Below, piece after piece: positions 8,479 through 16,869 of a DNA stretch of 64,000 bases. Position numbers and translations under genes: made by a program. Source of the stretch: an uncultured Hyphomicrobiales bacterium (lineage in GTDB: Bacteria; Pseudomonadota; Alphaproteobacteria; Rhizobiales; Beijerinckiaceae); assembly GCA_903902915.1 (NCBI GenBank), contig CAIUWR010000064.1, forward strand, positions 1 to 64,000, written 5' to 3'. Position 1 is the stretch's first letter, and each line of letters opens with the position of its first letter. A model generated the notes under the pieces. The model had not been told where the DNA came from. It searched no databases and was given only the letters and a program-made list of their open reading frames with translations.

Positions 8479-9534
8479 ATGAGGCTGCTTCAAAAGGCCC
8501 GTATCGGCGGCGCCCTGACGCTGGGCCTACTGGCCGCCGGGAGCTTCGTCGGCTCGGCGCACGCGCAATCGGCGGTCGAAACCTTTTACAAGGGTAAGAT
8601 TCTGGATCTGTATATCGGGTTCACCTCGGGTGGGACCTACGACACCTATTCGCGCCTGGTCGCCCAGTTCATGGGGGATCACATCCCCGGGAAGCCCAAA
8701 ATCGTGCCCAAGCAAATGGTGGGCGCTGGTTCGCGCGCCGCCGCCACCCATATTTTCAACATAGCGCCGAAGGATGGCACGCAGCTCGCCACCGCCGATC
8801 AGGCGCTGGCCATGCAGCAGGTGCTGAACGATCCCGGCATTCAGTTCGACGCCAATAAGTTCATCTGGATCGGCAACCCCATCGCCGACAACAACACCAT
8901 GGCGGCATGGACGGCATCGGGCGTGACCAGCATCGACGAAGCCAAGAAGCGCGAGTTCGTGGTGGGCGCCAATGGCATCACCGCATCCGCCCAATATCCG
9001 CAAGCCATGAATGTGCTGCTCGGGACGAAGTTCAAGATCATCACCGGCTATCCCGGCGGCACGGACATCAATCTGGCCATGCAGCGCGGCGAGGTGGCGA
9101 TCCGGGGCCAGAACTCCTGGTCATCCTGGAAGTCCCAGCACATGGACTGGATCAAGGCGAAGGAGATCACCATTCTGGTCCAGATCGGTCTCACCAAGGA
9201 CAAGGAATTGCCAGAGGTTCCCTTGTTGATGGATCTGGCCACCGCGCCCGATGATCGCGCCGCACTAAAACTGCTCTCGGCGCCCACGGCGATCGGGCGG
9301 CCGATTTTCACGACCCCGGGCGTTCCGCAGGAGCGGGTGGAGGCCCTGCGCGCAGCTTTCAACGCAACGATGAAAGACCCTGCTTTTCTCGCGGCGGCGG
9401 CCAAGGCCAATATGGATCTGAACCCGGTGAGCGGCGAGGAATTGCAGCGCATCGTCGCCGAACTCTTCGCCACCCCGCCCTCGGCTGTGCAGCGCCTTAA
9501 GGAAATCCTCGCGCCGCTGGAAGCGGGCCGATAG
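8479..9534 (+). CDS. TTT/Bug-family substrate-binding protein
   Basis: A periplasmic binding protein of 351 residues. It has a signal peptide (about 30 residues ending SAHAQ) and a TctC/Bug fold: an early 'YIGFTSGGTYDTYSRL' in place of the usual PGG(G)-D loop, then 'NIAPKDGTQL', and a C-terminal 'GVPQERVEALRAAF' segment. Bug proteins deliver carboxylates and other small acids to TctA/TctB membrane subunits. Neither is in the window, so it must share a distant transporter or act as a sensor partner. An AGGAGAGG site precedes the ATG. Confidence 0.88.
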   Translation: MRLLQKARIGGALTLGLLAAGSFVGSAHAQSAVETFYKGKILDLYIGFTSGGTYDTYSRLVAQFMGDHIPGKPKIVPKQMVGAGSRAAATHIFNIAPKDGTQLATADQALAMQQVLNDPGIQFDANKFIWIGNPIADNNTMAAWTASGVTSIDEAKKREFVVGANGITASAQYPQAMNVLLGTKFKIITGYPGGTDINLAMQRGEVAIRGQNSWSSWKSQHMDWIKAKEITILVQIGLTKDKELPEVPLLMDLATAPDDRAALKLLSAPTAIGRPIFTTPGVPQERVEALRAAFNATMKDPAFLAAAAKANMDLNPVSGEELQRIVAELFATPPSAVQRLKEILAPLEAGR

Positions 9535-9551
9535 GTCGGCCCGCCCCAATC

Positions 9552-11207
9552 TCAGCTTTCCACTGACCGCACGGACGTCTCAGGCGTCAGACCGCCGCGA
9601 CGACGCGCGAGGGTTTGCGCGCCATTCTTCTCCCATTCGCCCGCCGTGGCGTTTTGCGCGAACTCTTCCCAGACATCGTTCCAGTCGCCCAGCGCATAGC
9701 CATGCCAGGGCGCCTGCAGGGTGATCGGGGGAAGCTTCAGCTTGTTCCAAAGCTCCTGCGCGCGCTCCATATAGGGTTTGGCGGGCAGAGCGATGGGGGG
9801 CATGACATGTTTCAGCGTCGCATCGATCAGCAGTGTCGAATTGGCCGTGCGCGGATCCGCCTTGCCGCCGCCCTTGCGATCAGAACTCGGCCCATGGCCG
9901 GGAGAGCGGAAGGGCACCACGAGCACGTCCTCGATCGGGTTCGACCGATAGGCCATCGACCAGAAGACCGCGTTGGCGTTGTTGGGATCGACGTCCTCAC
10001 TGACAGCGATGACGATCTTGCCGCAATCGGCGATGCGCGAGGACGCCGCCTGCAACCCGCGCCAGACTTCGGTTCGGGGCGCGCTGGCGGAGAATTGCAG
10101 AAAGATGAGCGGCCGCAGATTGCTCAGCACCTCGTGCATCACCACGCGCTTGATGCCCTTGACCGCGATCTGATCACGCAGATGGCCGAGAAACAGGGGC
10201 TCCAGCGCCACCTTGCGCATGACGCTCGACTCGCTCGGCGTGACCTGGCTGATGATGGAGGCGAAGACCGGGTTGCGCCGATGGGTGATCGCGGTCACCT
10301 CCATCGACATGTTGAAATCTTCCAGCGCCACATAGCCAGTGCTCTCGCCAAAGGGGCCCTCAGGCTCGAGCAGTTCCGTGCTGATGAAACCCTCGATCAC
10401 GATCTCGGCGTTGGCGGGCACGAGCAGATCGACAGTCTTGGCCTGCACCATTTCGATGGGCTGCCCCGCCAGCGCGCCCGCAACCGTCGCTTCATCGAAG
10501 TCAACGGGCAGGCGCTGGGGGCCGGTATAGCAACACACCGGCGCTGCGCCGACCACGATGGCGACAGGCATGGGCTTGCCCATGGCCTGATATTTGAGCC
10601 AGTTCTGATAGCCGCCGGAGCCCCCGATGCGCGAGGCCATGCGCACGCCAAGGCGGTTGGTGCTCTTCAGCGCTGCACGGTTCGTCGACATATTGGCGAC
10701 GCCATTCTCGGGGTTCTTGGTGACGCAAAGGGTCGCCGTCAGGGTCGGTGCGGCGTCGAAACCCGGGGTCGAGACCGGCACAGGCAAGAGCGCCAGTCCG
10801 CCGCCGGGTTTCGTCAGGTCGGCGCCGGTGATGACGACCTCCTGACAGAGGCCTTTCTCCACCACGACAGGAGGAATGGGCTTGGCGATGGCGTCAATCC
10901 ACGCCTGGCTGATCTCCGAGGTCGGCCTCCCCATGCCCATGGCATAGATGTCGGGCGAGGCGGCGAGTGCGCCCACCACCACGGGCATGTCATATTTCCG
11001 GCCTGCGGAATCATGCACATTGGTGAAGAGGAACGCGCGCCGTTGGTCCTCCTGCAGCCCGCCCACAAACTGGCAGCGCACGAGCGGGTGAAGCTCCGTA
11101 TCCTTGTTGATGGGCTCATCGACCCGCACGAGCAGGCCACGCTTCTCCAGTTCGGCGAGATGGCTCTGCAAATCGAGGCTTACGATCAGTTTGTTGGCGT
11201 CGGACAT
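9552..11207 (-). CDS. UbiD-family (prenyl-FMN) decarboxylase
   Basis: A 551-residue UbiD-type reversible decarboxylase. The motif PEGPFGE near residue 284 keeps the two glutamates that in fungal Fdc1 belong to the active site, and 'VTPSESSVMRKVA' and 'LRPLIFLQFS' are further family segments. These enzymes use prenylated FMN made by UbiX to (de)carboxylate aromatic or unsaturated acids. No UbiX gene is in the window. It is transcribed after a pair of thiamine-diphosphate decarboxylase subunits, 21 bases downstream, so all three probably act on one keto- or aryl-acid route. It ends tail to tail with the Bug gene at 9534. Confidence 0.9.
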   Translation of the reverse strand: MSDANKLIVSLDLQSHLAELEKRGLLVRVDEPINKDTELHPLVRCQFVGGLQEDQRRAFLFTNVHDSAGRKYDMPVVVGALAASPDIYAMGMGRPTSEISQAWIDAIAKPIPPVVVEKGLCQEVVITGADLTKPGGGLALLPVPVSTPGFDAAPTLTATLCVTKNPENGVANMSTNRAALKSTNRLGVRMASRIGGSGGYQNWLKYQAMGKPMPVAIVVGAAPVCCYTGPQRLPVDFDEATVAGALAGQPIEMVQAKTVDLLVPANAEIVIEGFISTELLEPEGPFGESTGYVALEDFNMSMEVTAITHRRNPVFASIISQVTPSESSVMRKVALEPLFLGHLRDQIAVKGIKRVVMHEVLSNLRPLIFLQFSASAPRTEVWRGLQAASSRIADCGKIVIAVSEDVDPNNANAVFWSMAYRSNPIEDVLVVPFRSPGHGPSSDRKGGGKADPRTANSTLLIDATLKHVMPPIALPAKPYMERAQELWNKLKLPPITLQAPWHGYALGDWNDVWEEFAQNATAGEWEKNGAQTLARRRGGLTPETSVRSVES

Positions 11208-11228
11208 ATGGGGAAAATCCTCTTGATC

Positions 11229-11819
11229 TCAGCGGGAGGCTGCCAGGCGCGCCCTGTCTGTAGCAAGGCCCACCGCGAAGCGCTTGCGCGCGGCCTCCCC
11301 ATGCACCAGCGCATAGTCGAGTTCCGGCTTGATGCTGGGTTGCACAAAGAGGCTGGCGAAGCGCGGTCCCGGGGCCTCCATGAAGGCGGGCAGCTCCTGC
11401 GCCATGGTCGCGATATCCCGAAATTCGGTCACGGTCTTGTAGCCCGCCGACCGCGCGAAACCGGCGAAGGAGATCGTGTCTCGCCCGGGAATGGGATGCT
11501 CGCCATTGGCCTCGTAGCAGCCATTATAGCCAACGAAGTGCGTGAGATTTTCAGGCGCCACATTGGCGATGGTGACCAGCGTGCCCAGATTCATAAGCAG
11601 GCTGCCGTCGCCATCGAGCACGATGATGCTCTTGTCCGGCAGACCGATGGCGAAGCCAAGGGCGTTGGTGGCGGCCTGGCCCATGGCCCCCACCGCCAGA
11701 AAATTGAGGGGATGGGGCGAAATCTCTAGCCACTCAAAGGCTGACGAATAGACCGCCACCACCAGCGCATCGCCGCGTAATTTGGCTATTTCCGCAAGAG
11801 CTTGCGCACGAACCATCAT
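11229..11819 (-). CDS. Thiamine-diphosphate decarboxylase, beta (C-terminal) subunit
   Basis: A 196-residue protein equal to the C-terminal cofactor-binding half of a thiamine-diphosphate enzyme. It has 'MGQAATNALGFAIGLP' and the GDG motif with its downstream Asn ('GDGSLLMNLG' around residue 75). The closest pattern is the beta chain of sulfopyruvate or phosphonopyruvate decarboxylase. It starts inside the stop codon of the alpha gene (ATGATG, four-base overlap), so the split halves are made together. The 2-oxo acid substrate is unknown. Confidence 0.83.
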   Translation of the reverse strand: MMVRAQALAEIAKLRGDALVVAVYSSAFEWLEISPHPLNFLAVGAMGQAATNALGFAIGLPDKSIIVLDGDGSLLMNLGTLVTIANVAPENLTHFVGYNGCYEANGEHPIPGRDTISFAGFARSAGYKTVTEFRDIATMAQELPAFMEAPGPRFASLFVQPSIKPELDYALVHGEAARKRFAVGLATDRARLAASR

Positions 11820-12340
11820 GGACGCACCCGTGTGCCGAAGAGAATGACGACTGGTCGCGAGACTTCATAGGCTCGATTGATGGCCGCTGTGATCTTGGGA
11901 ATATCGGCGTCCGTCTCGATCACGAGGTGGTCCACCTCCATGGCGCGCAACACCGGCTCCACCACGCGCACGGAATATTTCTTCGATTGCTCCGTGGGCA
12001 CGCCCGGCTCCTTGCCCAACAGGCCCACGAGCATGCAGACGGGATGCTTGTACTCGACCGCTATGCCGCGCACGGCGTTCAGCGAGTCGAAAAGCCCGGT
12101 TTGCTGCATGGACATGATGGCGCGATGATCGCAATAGGACAGCGCCGAGCAGATCGAAATGCCCTCGTCCTCCTTGCAGACCCTGATCAGCCGCAGGTCT
12201 TCGTCACGCGACAGCGGCCACAACAGACCAGCGCTTGTGGTGATGTCTGGCAAAGCGACGACGGTTCGCACCTGCGCATTCTTGATGGCGACGATGATGC
12301 CGCTTCCGCTGAGTTGAGACGCAGCTAAGGCTTGTTCCAC
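11816..12340 (-). CDS. Thiamine-diphosphate decarboxylase, alpha (N-terminal) subunit
   Basis: A 174-residue partner that corresponds to the N-terminal pyrimidine-binding domain. 'CKEDEGISI' near residue 55 contains the glutamate expected to activate the cofactor, and 'MSMQQTGLFDSLNA' follows it. Length and layout match ComD-type alpha chains. The start is GTG at 12340 with GGGAG five to six bases upstream. With the beta chain it would decarboxylate a 2-oxo acid to an aldehyde. Upstream lies a Bug binding protein on the same strand, 33 bases away. Confidence 0.8.
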   Translation of the reverse strand: MEQALAASQLSGSGIIVAIKNAQVRTVVALPDITTSAGLLWPLSRDEDLRLIRVCKEDEGISICSALSYCDHRAIMSMQQTGLFDSLNAVRGIAVEYKHPVCMLVGLLGKEPGVPTEQSKKYSVRVVEPVLRAMEVDHLVIETDADIPKITAAINRAYEVSRPVVILFGTRVRP

Positions 12341-12373
12341 AAATAGCTCCCTATCGATATGGACCGGCCCTGT

Positions 12374-13345
12374 TCAAAGACCGGCTTTCTTCGCGAGTTC
12401 GCGCCATTTTTCGAAGTCTTCCTGCACATAGGAGGCGAAGCCCTCCGGCGATTTCGTCTCGACGACAATCGCCTGATTGAAGAGCGTTGTGCGAATTTCC
12501 GGCTCGACAAGAATTCCGTTCATCGCAGCGTTCAATTTGCTCACAATCGGGGGGGGTACGTTCGCAGGCGCGATCACGCCAATCCACAGGGATGCTTCGT
12601 AGCCCGGTAAGCCGGATTCCGAAAGCGTCGGCAGATCAGGAAACTCTGGAACCCGCTTTGCGGTGGTGACCCCAAGGGCGTTCAATTTGCCTTCACGGAT
12701 ATATTGGTGGGTCGTCGTCAGAATGCCGAATTGGGAGTCGATGCGCCCGCCCAACACATCCACAACCGCCTGGGTGGAGCTCTTGTAGGGAACCTGGATC
12801 AGCTTGATGCCCGACATATTCGCCAGAAGTTCCGCGGCGAGCCGGGCGAGGCTGGCTTCGCCAACTGAGGAATAGGTCAGCGTGTCGGGCTTTTGCTTCG
12901 CCAGCGCGATGAATTCGCCGACGGTCTTCACGGGCACGCTGGGATGGGTGACCAGAACATAGGGCGAGACGCCGACCATCGAGACAGGCATGAAATCCTT
13001 CTGCCCGTCATAGCCGATCTTTGGATTCAGGATGGGGCCAGTGACGAGGGTGGTCGAGGTGGCGATGCCCAGGGTATAGCCATCGGGAGCAGCCTTGGCG
13101 ATTTCCCGGGTGCCGGTGGCCCCGCTGGCGCCGTCGCGGTTCAGCACCACCACGGTTTGCTTGAAACGTTCCTGAAGTTTGCCGCCCACGAGTCTGGCGA
13201 CCGTATCCGCAGCCGATCCGGGGGGCAGGGGCACGATGATCTGGATCTGCTTGTTGGGCCATGGCGCCTCTTCCGCAGGGGTGCTCGAGGTCGCGATCAT
13301 CACCCCCAGGCATGTCAGCAAGCCTCTGATCCAGCAGCTCCTCAT
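12374..13345 (-). CDS. TTT/Bug-family substrate-binding protein
   Basis: A second Bug/TctC-type periplasmic protein, 323 residues from the ATG at 13345, which is preceded by GGAAGGGCGGAG. A signal peptide covers about the first 24 residues. The ligand loop 'PLPPGSAADTVARL' and the 'NRDGASGATGTREIAKAAPDGYTLG' stretch, read as two motifs, are classic for the family. A run of eight G on plus (12549-12556) lies inside the coding region as a Pro codon run. It heads the operon with the split thiamine-diphosphate enzyme and UbiD, so its ligand is probably their substrate. Confidence 0.9.
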   Translation of the reverse strand: MRSCWIRGLLTCLGVMIATSSTPAEEAPWPNKQIQIIVPLPPGSAADTVARLVGGKLQERFKQTVVVLNRDGASGATGTREIAKAAPDGYTLGIATSTTLVTGPILNPKIGYDGQKDFMPVSMVGVSPYVLVTHPSVPVKTVGEFIALAKQKPDTLTYSSVGEASLARLAAELLANMSGIKLIQVPYKSSTQAVVDVLGGRIDSQFGILTTTHQYIREGKLNALGVTTAKRVPEFPDLPTLSESGLPGYEASLWIGVIAPANVPPPIVSKLNAAMNGILVEPEIRTTLFNQAIVVETKSPEGFASYVQEDFEKWRELAKKAGL

Positions 13346-13713
13346 CGTCTCCGCCCTTCCATTTTGTTCATTTAAAAAGTTACGGCCCCCCCCCAACTTC
13401 GAGCAATAAACATTTCCGCATTTAGCTATGAGTTTTGAGAATGCTGCGGGACGGATACGTGAACGGCCGCAAAATTTTCCAACGTGATGGGGCGCATTCC
13501 GGCAATGACAAAGGACTGGACGCTCGCCGCGTTCCGGAGGACGTTCCTGCAGGTCTTGATCTGTTTGACCCCTCTATTGCCAACCCGCCTCAATGCCTGC
13601 TAGGCGGTAGAACATTGTAGATTACAATCGATACCGTGACGGCTCGCGGTGTGGTGGCGCCATGAGGCGGATTATCTGCTTTTACGTATCAAACTCAGGA
13701 ATGGGGGGGGCTG
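13346..13713. promoter_or_regulatory. Divergent control region between Bug gene and tcuAB
   Basis: A gene-free stretch of 368 bases between divergent starts. It contains a C9 tract (13386-13394), an ATTGTA-GAT-TACAAT palindrome at 13614-13628, and a G8 tract (13703-13710) that forms the ribosome site of tcuA. Inside the palindrome, TTGTA...TACAA fits the T-N11-A layout bound by LysR regulators; tcu operons are known to be controlled by a LysR protein, TcuR. A 61-residue ORF at 13435 has no family signal and is not called. Confidence 0.5.
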
Positions 13714-15132
13714 ATGAGCGGGGCTGGATCGACGATGCTCGAACCGGGGCGCATCTATGATGTTCTGGTGGCTGGTGGCGGCAATGCAGCGCTTTGCGCG
13801 GCTATCAGCGCGCGCCGCACTGGCGCCTCAGTGCTGGTGGTCGAAGCCGCCTCCCGGTTCTTCCGAGGCGGCAACACGCGTCACACCCGCAACATGCGTT
13901 GCGCCCACGATGCGGCGACCGACACCCTGACAGGGCCCTATCCCGAAGAGGAGCTCTGGGACGATCTGCTACGCGTCACCGGAGGCGAGACGAACGAAAA
14001 ACTCGCACGCATGATGATCCACCAATCGAAGGATATGTTGAACTGGATCGTCGAGCAGGGCGTCCGCTTCCAGCCTCCCATCGGCGGCACCCTCAGCCTT
14101 GGGCGCACCAATTCCTTTTTCCTTGGCGGCGGGCGGGCCATGCTTAACGCGCTCTACAAGACGGCGCGGGAACTTGGCGTAGAGGTCGTGTACGACGCCG
14201 AAGTCGTTGATCTCGACATTCAGGAAGGCCATTTCAACAGTGCGACCGTGAAGCACAAGGACGTCCTTCATGAGGTCAAAGCCCGGAGCTTTGTTGCGGC
14301 TTGTGGCGGATTTGAATCCAATTTCGAATGGCTCGAGCGTGGCTGGGGGCCGGCGGCGCGCAACTTCCTCATTCGCGGCACACCCAACAACAAAGGCGTC
14401 GTGCTGGACCTCCTGATCAAGTCGGGCGTCGAGCAGATCGGCGACCCGACCCAATGTCACGCGGTGGCGATCGATGCTCGTGCGCCCAAGTATGATGGAG
14501 GGATCATCACGCGTCTCGATTGCGTGGTCTTCGGGATCGTAGTCAATCGCAAGGCAGAGCGCTTTTACGACGAGGGCGAGGATGTGTGGCCGAAGCGCTA
14601 CGCGATTTGGGGCCGACTCGTCGCCGGGCAGCCTGACCAGATCGCTTACATCGTCTTCGATGCTTCTTCGCTGAAGCTATTCATGCCCTCGCTCTTCCCG
14701 CCGATCCAAGCGGATTCGATCCCTGAACTCGCCCAAAAGCTCGAACTTGACCCTTCTGCGCTCGCCAAGACCGTGGGAGATTTCAACGCCGCCGTGCAGC
14801 CGGGGTCCTTCGACCCAACCATTCTTGACGATTGCCATACGGACGGTTTGGCGCCGCCCAAGAGCCATTGGGCGCGGCGCATCGAAAAGGGACCATTCTA
14901 CGCCTATCCAGTGCGGCCGGGCATCACCTTCACCTATCTGGGCACGCGCGTGAATGAGGATGCCAGAATGATCATGGCGGACGGGCGACCGGCGTCCAAC
15001 ATGTTTGCCGCAGGCGAAATCATGGCCGGCAATGTGCTGGGACGTGGTTATGCGGCCGGCATCGGAATGACCATTGGCAGCGTGTTTGGGCGCATCGCAG
15101 GGCGGGAGGCAGCAAGCAATGCACGCAACTAA
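13714..15132 (+). CDS. tcuA: FAD-dependent tricarballylate dehydrogenase
   Basis: A 472-residue flavoprotein of the fumarate-reductase/succinate-dehydrogenase type. The dinucleotide motif 'VAGGGNAALCAA' is near residue 18, 'GGNTRHTRNMRC' near residue 50, and a C-terminal FAD loop 'AAGEIMAGNVLGRGYAAG' near residue 433. TcuA oxidises tricarballylate to cis-aconitate, passing electrons to TcuB. The ATG follows the G8 tract, which serves as an unusual ribosome site. It overlaps tcuB by 14 bases. Recognition rests on the TcuA-like sequence plus the tcuB neighbour. Confidence 0.88.
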   Translation: MSGAGSTMLEPGRIYDVLVAGGGNAALCAAISARRTGASVLVVEAASRFFRGGNTRHTRNMRCAHDAATDTLTGPYPEEELWDDLLRVTGGETNEKLARMMIHQSKDMLNWIVEQGVRFQPPIGGTLSLGRTNSFFLGGGRAMLNALYKTARELGVEVVYDAEVVDLDIQEGHFNSATVKHKDVLHEVKARSFVAACGGFESNFEWLERGWGPAARNFLIRGTPNNKGVVLDLLIKSGVEQIGDPTQCHAVAIDARAPKYDGGIITRLDCVVFGIVVNRKAERFYDEGEDVWPKRYAIWGRLVAGQPDQIAYIVFDASSLKLFMPSLFPPIQADSIPELAQKLELDPSALAKTVGDFNAAVQPGSFDPTILDDCHTDGLAPPKSHWARRIEKGPFYAYPVRPGITFTYLGTRVNEDARMIMADGRPASNMFAAGEIMAGNVLGRGYAAGIGMTIGSVFGRIAGREAASNARN

Positions 15133-16237
15133 AGCTCTCGTCGAAGCGGACCGTCTGATGACGGTCTGCAATTCGTGCCGCTATTGCGAAGGTCTCTGCG
15201 CGGTGTTTCCCGCTATGGAGATGCGGCGCTCCTTTGCTGATGCGGATCTCAATTATCTGGCGAACCTGTGCCACAACTGCGGCGCCTGTTTCGTCGATTG
15301 CCAGTTCTCGCCCCCGCACGAATTCAACGTCAACGTGCCGCAGAACCTCGCTGAGGTGCGGGCGCAATCCTATGCCGCCTATGCATGGCCGGTTCCGATG
15401 CCTGCGATTTTTGCGCGCAATGGGTTGGTGGTGGCGCTGGCCACAGCGTTGAGCGTGGCTGTTTTCATTCTTGGTTTCGTCGCCATCGCCGATCCCAATG
15501 CGCTCTACGCAAGCGGCGGGGAAGCCGGCGCCTTCTATCGGGTGATGCCGCACAATGTCATGGCTGCGCTGTTCGGCGCGGTCTTTCTCTTCGCCATGCT
15601 GGCTCTGTTCATGGGCGCGCGAAATTTCTGGCTTTCGACACGTAGCGAAGGCGCGCCCCCTCTTTCCATTGCAGACGTCTGGGAGGCGCTTCGCAATGCG
15701 GCAACGTTGCGCTATCTCGATGGGGCAGGCGCGGACTGTTATGTGGAAGAGGACGCAGGTCCTGACCGTCGCCGTCTCTACCACCATCTGACGTTCTACG
15801 GCTTCATTCTTTGCTTCGCGGCGACGACTGTGGCGACGGGCTACCATTATCTGTTGCAACGTGAGGCGCCATACCCTTGGTATGATCTTCCGGTGTTGCT
15901 GGGTACGCTCGGCGGCGTCGGTCTGGTTATAGGCCCTATCGGATTGCGCAGTGAGAAGAGCAGACGCGATCCGGCGTTAGGCGACCCCGCCAGCGCAGGA
16001 ATGGAAGCGGCCTTCCTCGTCATGCTCTGGCTGACCGGCTTCACCGGCTTGCTGCTCTTGTTGGTGCGCGACACATCCGCCATGGGCGTCATTTTGGCGG
16101 CGCATCTTGGAGTTGTTTTCTCGCTCTTCGCCACGATGCCCTACGGGAAATTCGTGCATGGCATTTATCGAACGCTAGCGCTTGTGCGCTTTGCGGCGGA
16201 AAAGCGCTACATGGACGAGCACGGGGTCAGCGAATGA
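15119..16237 (+). CDS. tcuB: Tricarballylate utilisation protein, Fe-S/heme membrane subunit
   Basis: A 372-residue membrane protein that takes electrons from TcuA to the quinone pool. Two 4Fe-4S motifs lie at the N terminus ('CNSCRYCEGLC' and 'CHNCGACFVDC'), followed by about six hydrophobic segments with membrane His residues suited to heme binding. The ATG at 15119 is preceded by GGGAGG and lies inside the tcuA coding end. A frame start at 15074 is possible but less likely. The stop overlaps another ATG (ATGA at 16234). Confidence 0.88.
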   Translation: MHATKALVEADRLMTVCNSCRYCEGLCAVFPAMEMRRSFADADLNYLANLCHNCGACFVDCQFSPPHEFNVNVPQNLAEVRAQSYAAYAWPVPMPAIFARNGLVVALATALSVAVFILGFVAIADPNALYASGGEAGAFYRVMPHNVMAALFGAVFLFAMLALFMGARNFWLSTRSEGAPPLSIADVWEALRNAATLRYLDGAGADCYVEEDAGPDRRRLYHHLTFYGFILCFAATTVATGYHYLLQREAPYPWYDLPVLLGTLGGVGLVIGPIGLRSEKSRRDPALGDPASAGMEAAFLVMLWLTGFTGLLLLLVRDTSAMGVILAAHLGVVFSLFATMPYGKFVHGIYRTLALVRFAAEKRYMDEHGVSE

Positions 16238-16461
16238 CGGCGCGTCAATCTGCTGGCGCCGGTAGCGGCGGCAGCATAACAAAGGCGGAAAACCACTTAA
16301 TAAAAGCCAATCTGCGGTTCAAACAAATCGAGCCACCTCACAACGGCCCGCGATCACTGGGTCAGGCAGGTGCACCCGATGTAGCTATTGACCCCGAAAG
16401 AATACTCAGCGGGAGTGACATTCAGGTCTCTTTCCACGACTTCCCTTTAGCCACGCGGTAA
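16234..16461 (+). pseudogene. Coupled start after tcuB, probable truncated third operon gene
   Basis: An ATG overlaps the tcuB stop by four bases, the arrangement expected for a third operon gene. In other bacteria that gene is tcuC, an MFS tricarballylate transporter. Here only 75 codons are open and, after a dozen residues, nothing looks like a membrane protein. The likely explanation is loss of the gene body at the border with the mobile element. A chance ATGA is the alternative. The remaining bases to 16421 show no feature. Confidence 0.35.
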
Positions 16462-16814
16462 TGGGTGGTCGCGGTACGCACGGCGGTGATCCGGATCACA
16501 TCGGGGACGGTCCTCAAGTTCCGCAAGATCGTCTCCCTACGTTTGGGGGATGGCGATCCAGCGCACTTCCATATCGCCTCATTCAGCGGCGTTTCCTCCC
16601 GATTGGTCATGGTCAGTTGGCGATGTATGGCGAGGACCAACGGCAAGGACGTCACCGCATCGGCGTCAACGACTGCTTGGATTACGCTCTGGGGAAACGC
16701 AGAGATGTAAGTCGACTTCGTCGGGGTAGACGACTTTTCAAGACGGCGCAGCTCCTTGTCCGACAATGTGTCGAGACAGCGTCTGGGGTGTGGAGGATCA
16801 GGGCGCAAGACCAT
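16422..16814 (-). CDS. Hypothetical island protein
   Basis: A 130-residue basic frame of unknown family with several Lys/Arg-rich stretches and no membrane segment. An AT-rich promoter-like patch with TATAAT lies about 35 bases upstream, and GGAGGG sits directly before the ATG, closer than usual. Its product composition looks natural, but I know no homologue, so it could be a regulator of the element or a spurious ORF. Confidence 0.4.
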   Translation of the reverse strand: MVLRPDPPHPRRCLDTLSDKELRRLEKSSTPTKSTYISAFPQSVIQAVVDADAVTSLPLVLAIHRQLTMTNREETPLNEAIWKCAGSPSPKRRETILRNLRTVPDVIRITAVRTATTHYRVAKGKSWKET

Positions 16815-16819
16815 GCCCT

Positions 16820-16862
16820 CCGAAGGTGCGATCTATAGTAATAGAATAAATTATATAGAAAG
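16820..16862 (-). promoter_or_regulatory. AT-rich promoter candidate
   Basis: On the minus strand a TATAAT hexamer (plus 16850-16855) lies in a 40-base AT-rich block, sharply unlike the GC-rich surroundings. It could drive the hypothetical gene starting at 16814. No clear -35 was found; the tandem GC hairpins lie just upstream. Confidence 0.4.
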
Positions 16863-16869
16863 GTACCAT

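Noticed and set aside
9615-11729. A 704-codon plus-strand frame opposite UbiD
   Set aside because: Antisense shadow of the UbiD and thiamine-diphosphate genes; His/Arg/Gly-rich with no family motif.
13435-13620. A 61-codon ORF in the tcuA control region
   Set aside because: No ribosome site and no family signal; it lies in a divergent promoter region with an operator-like palindrome.
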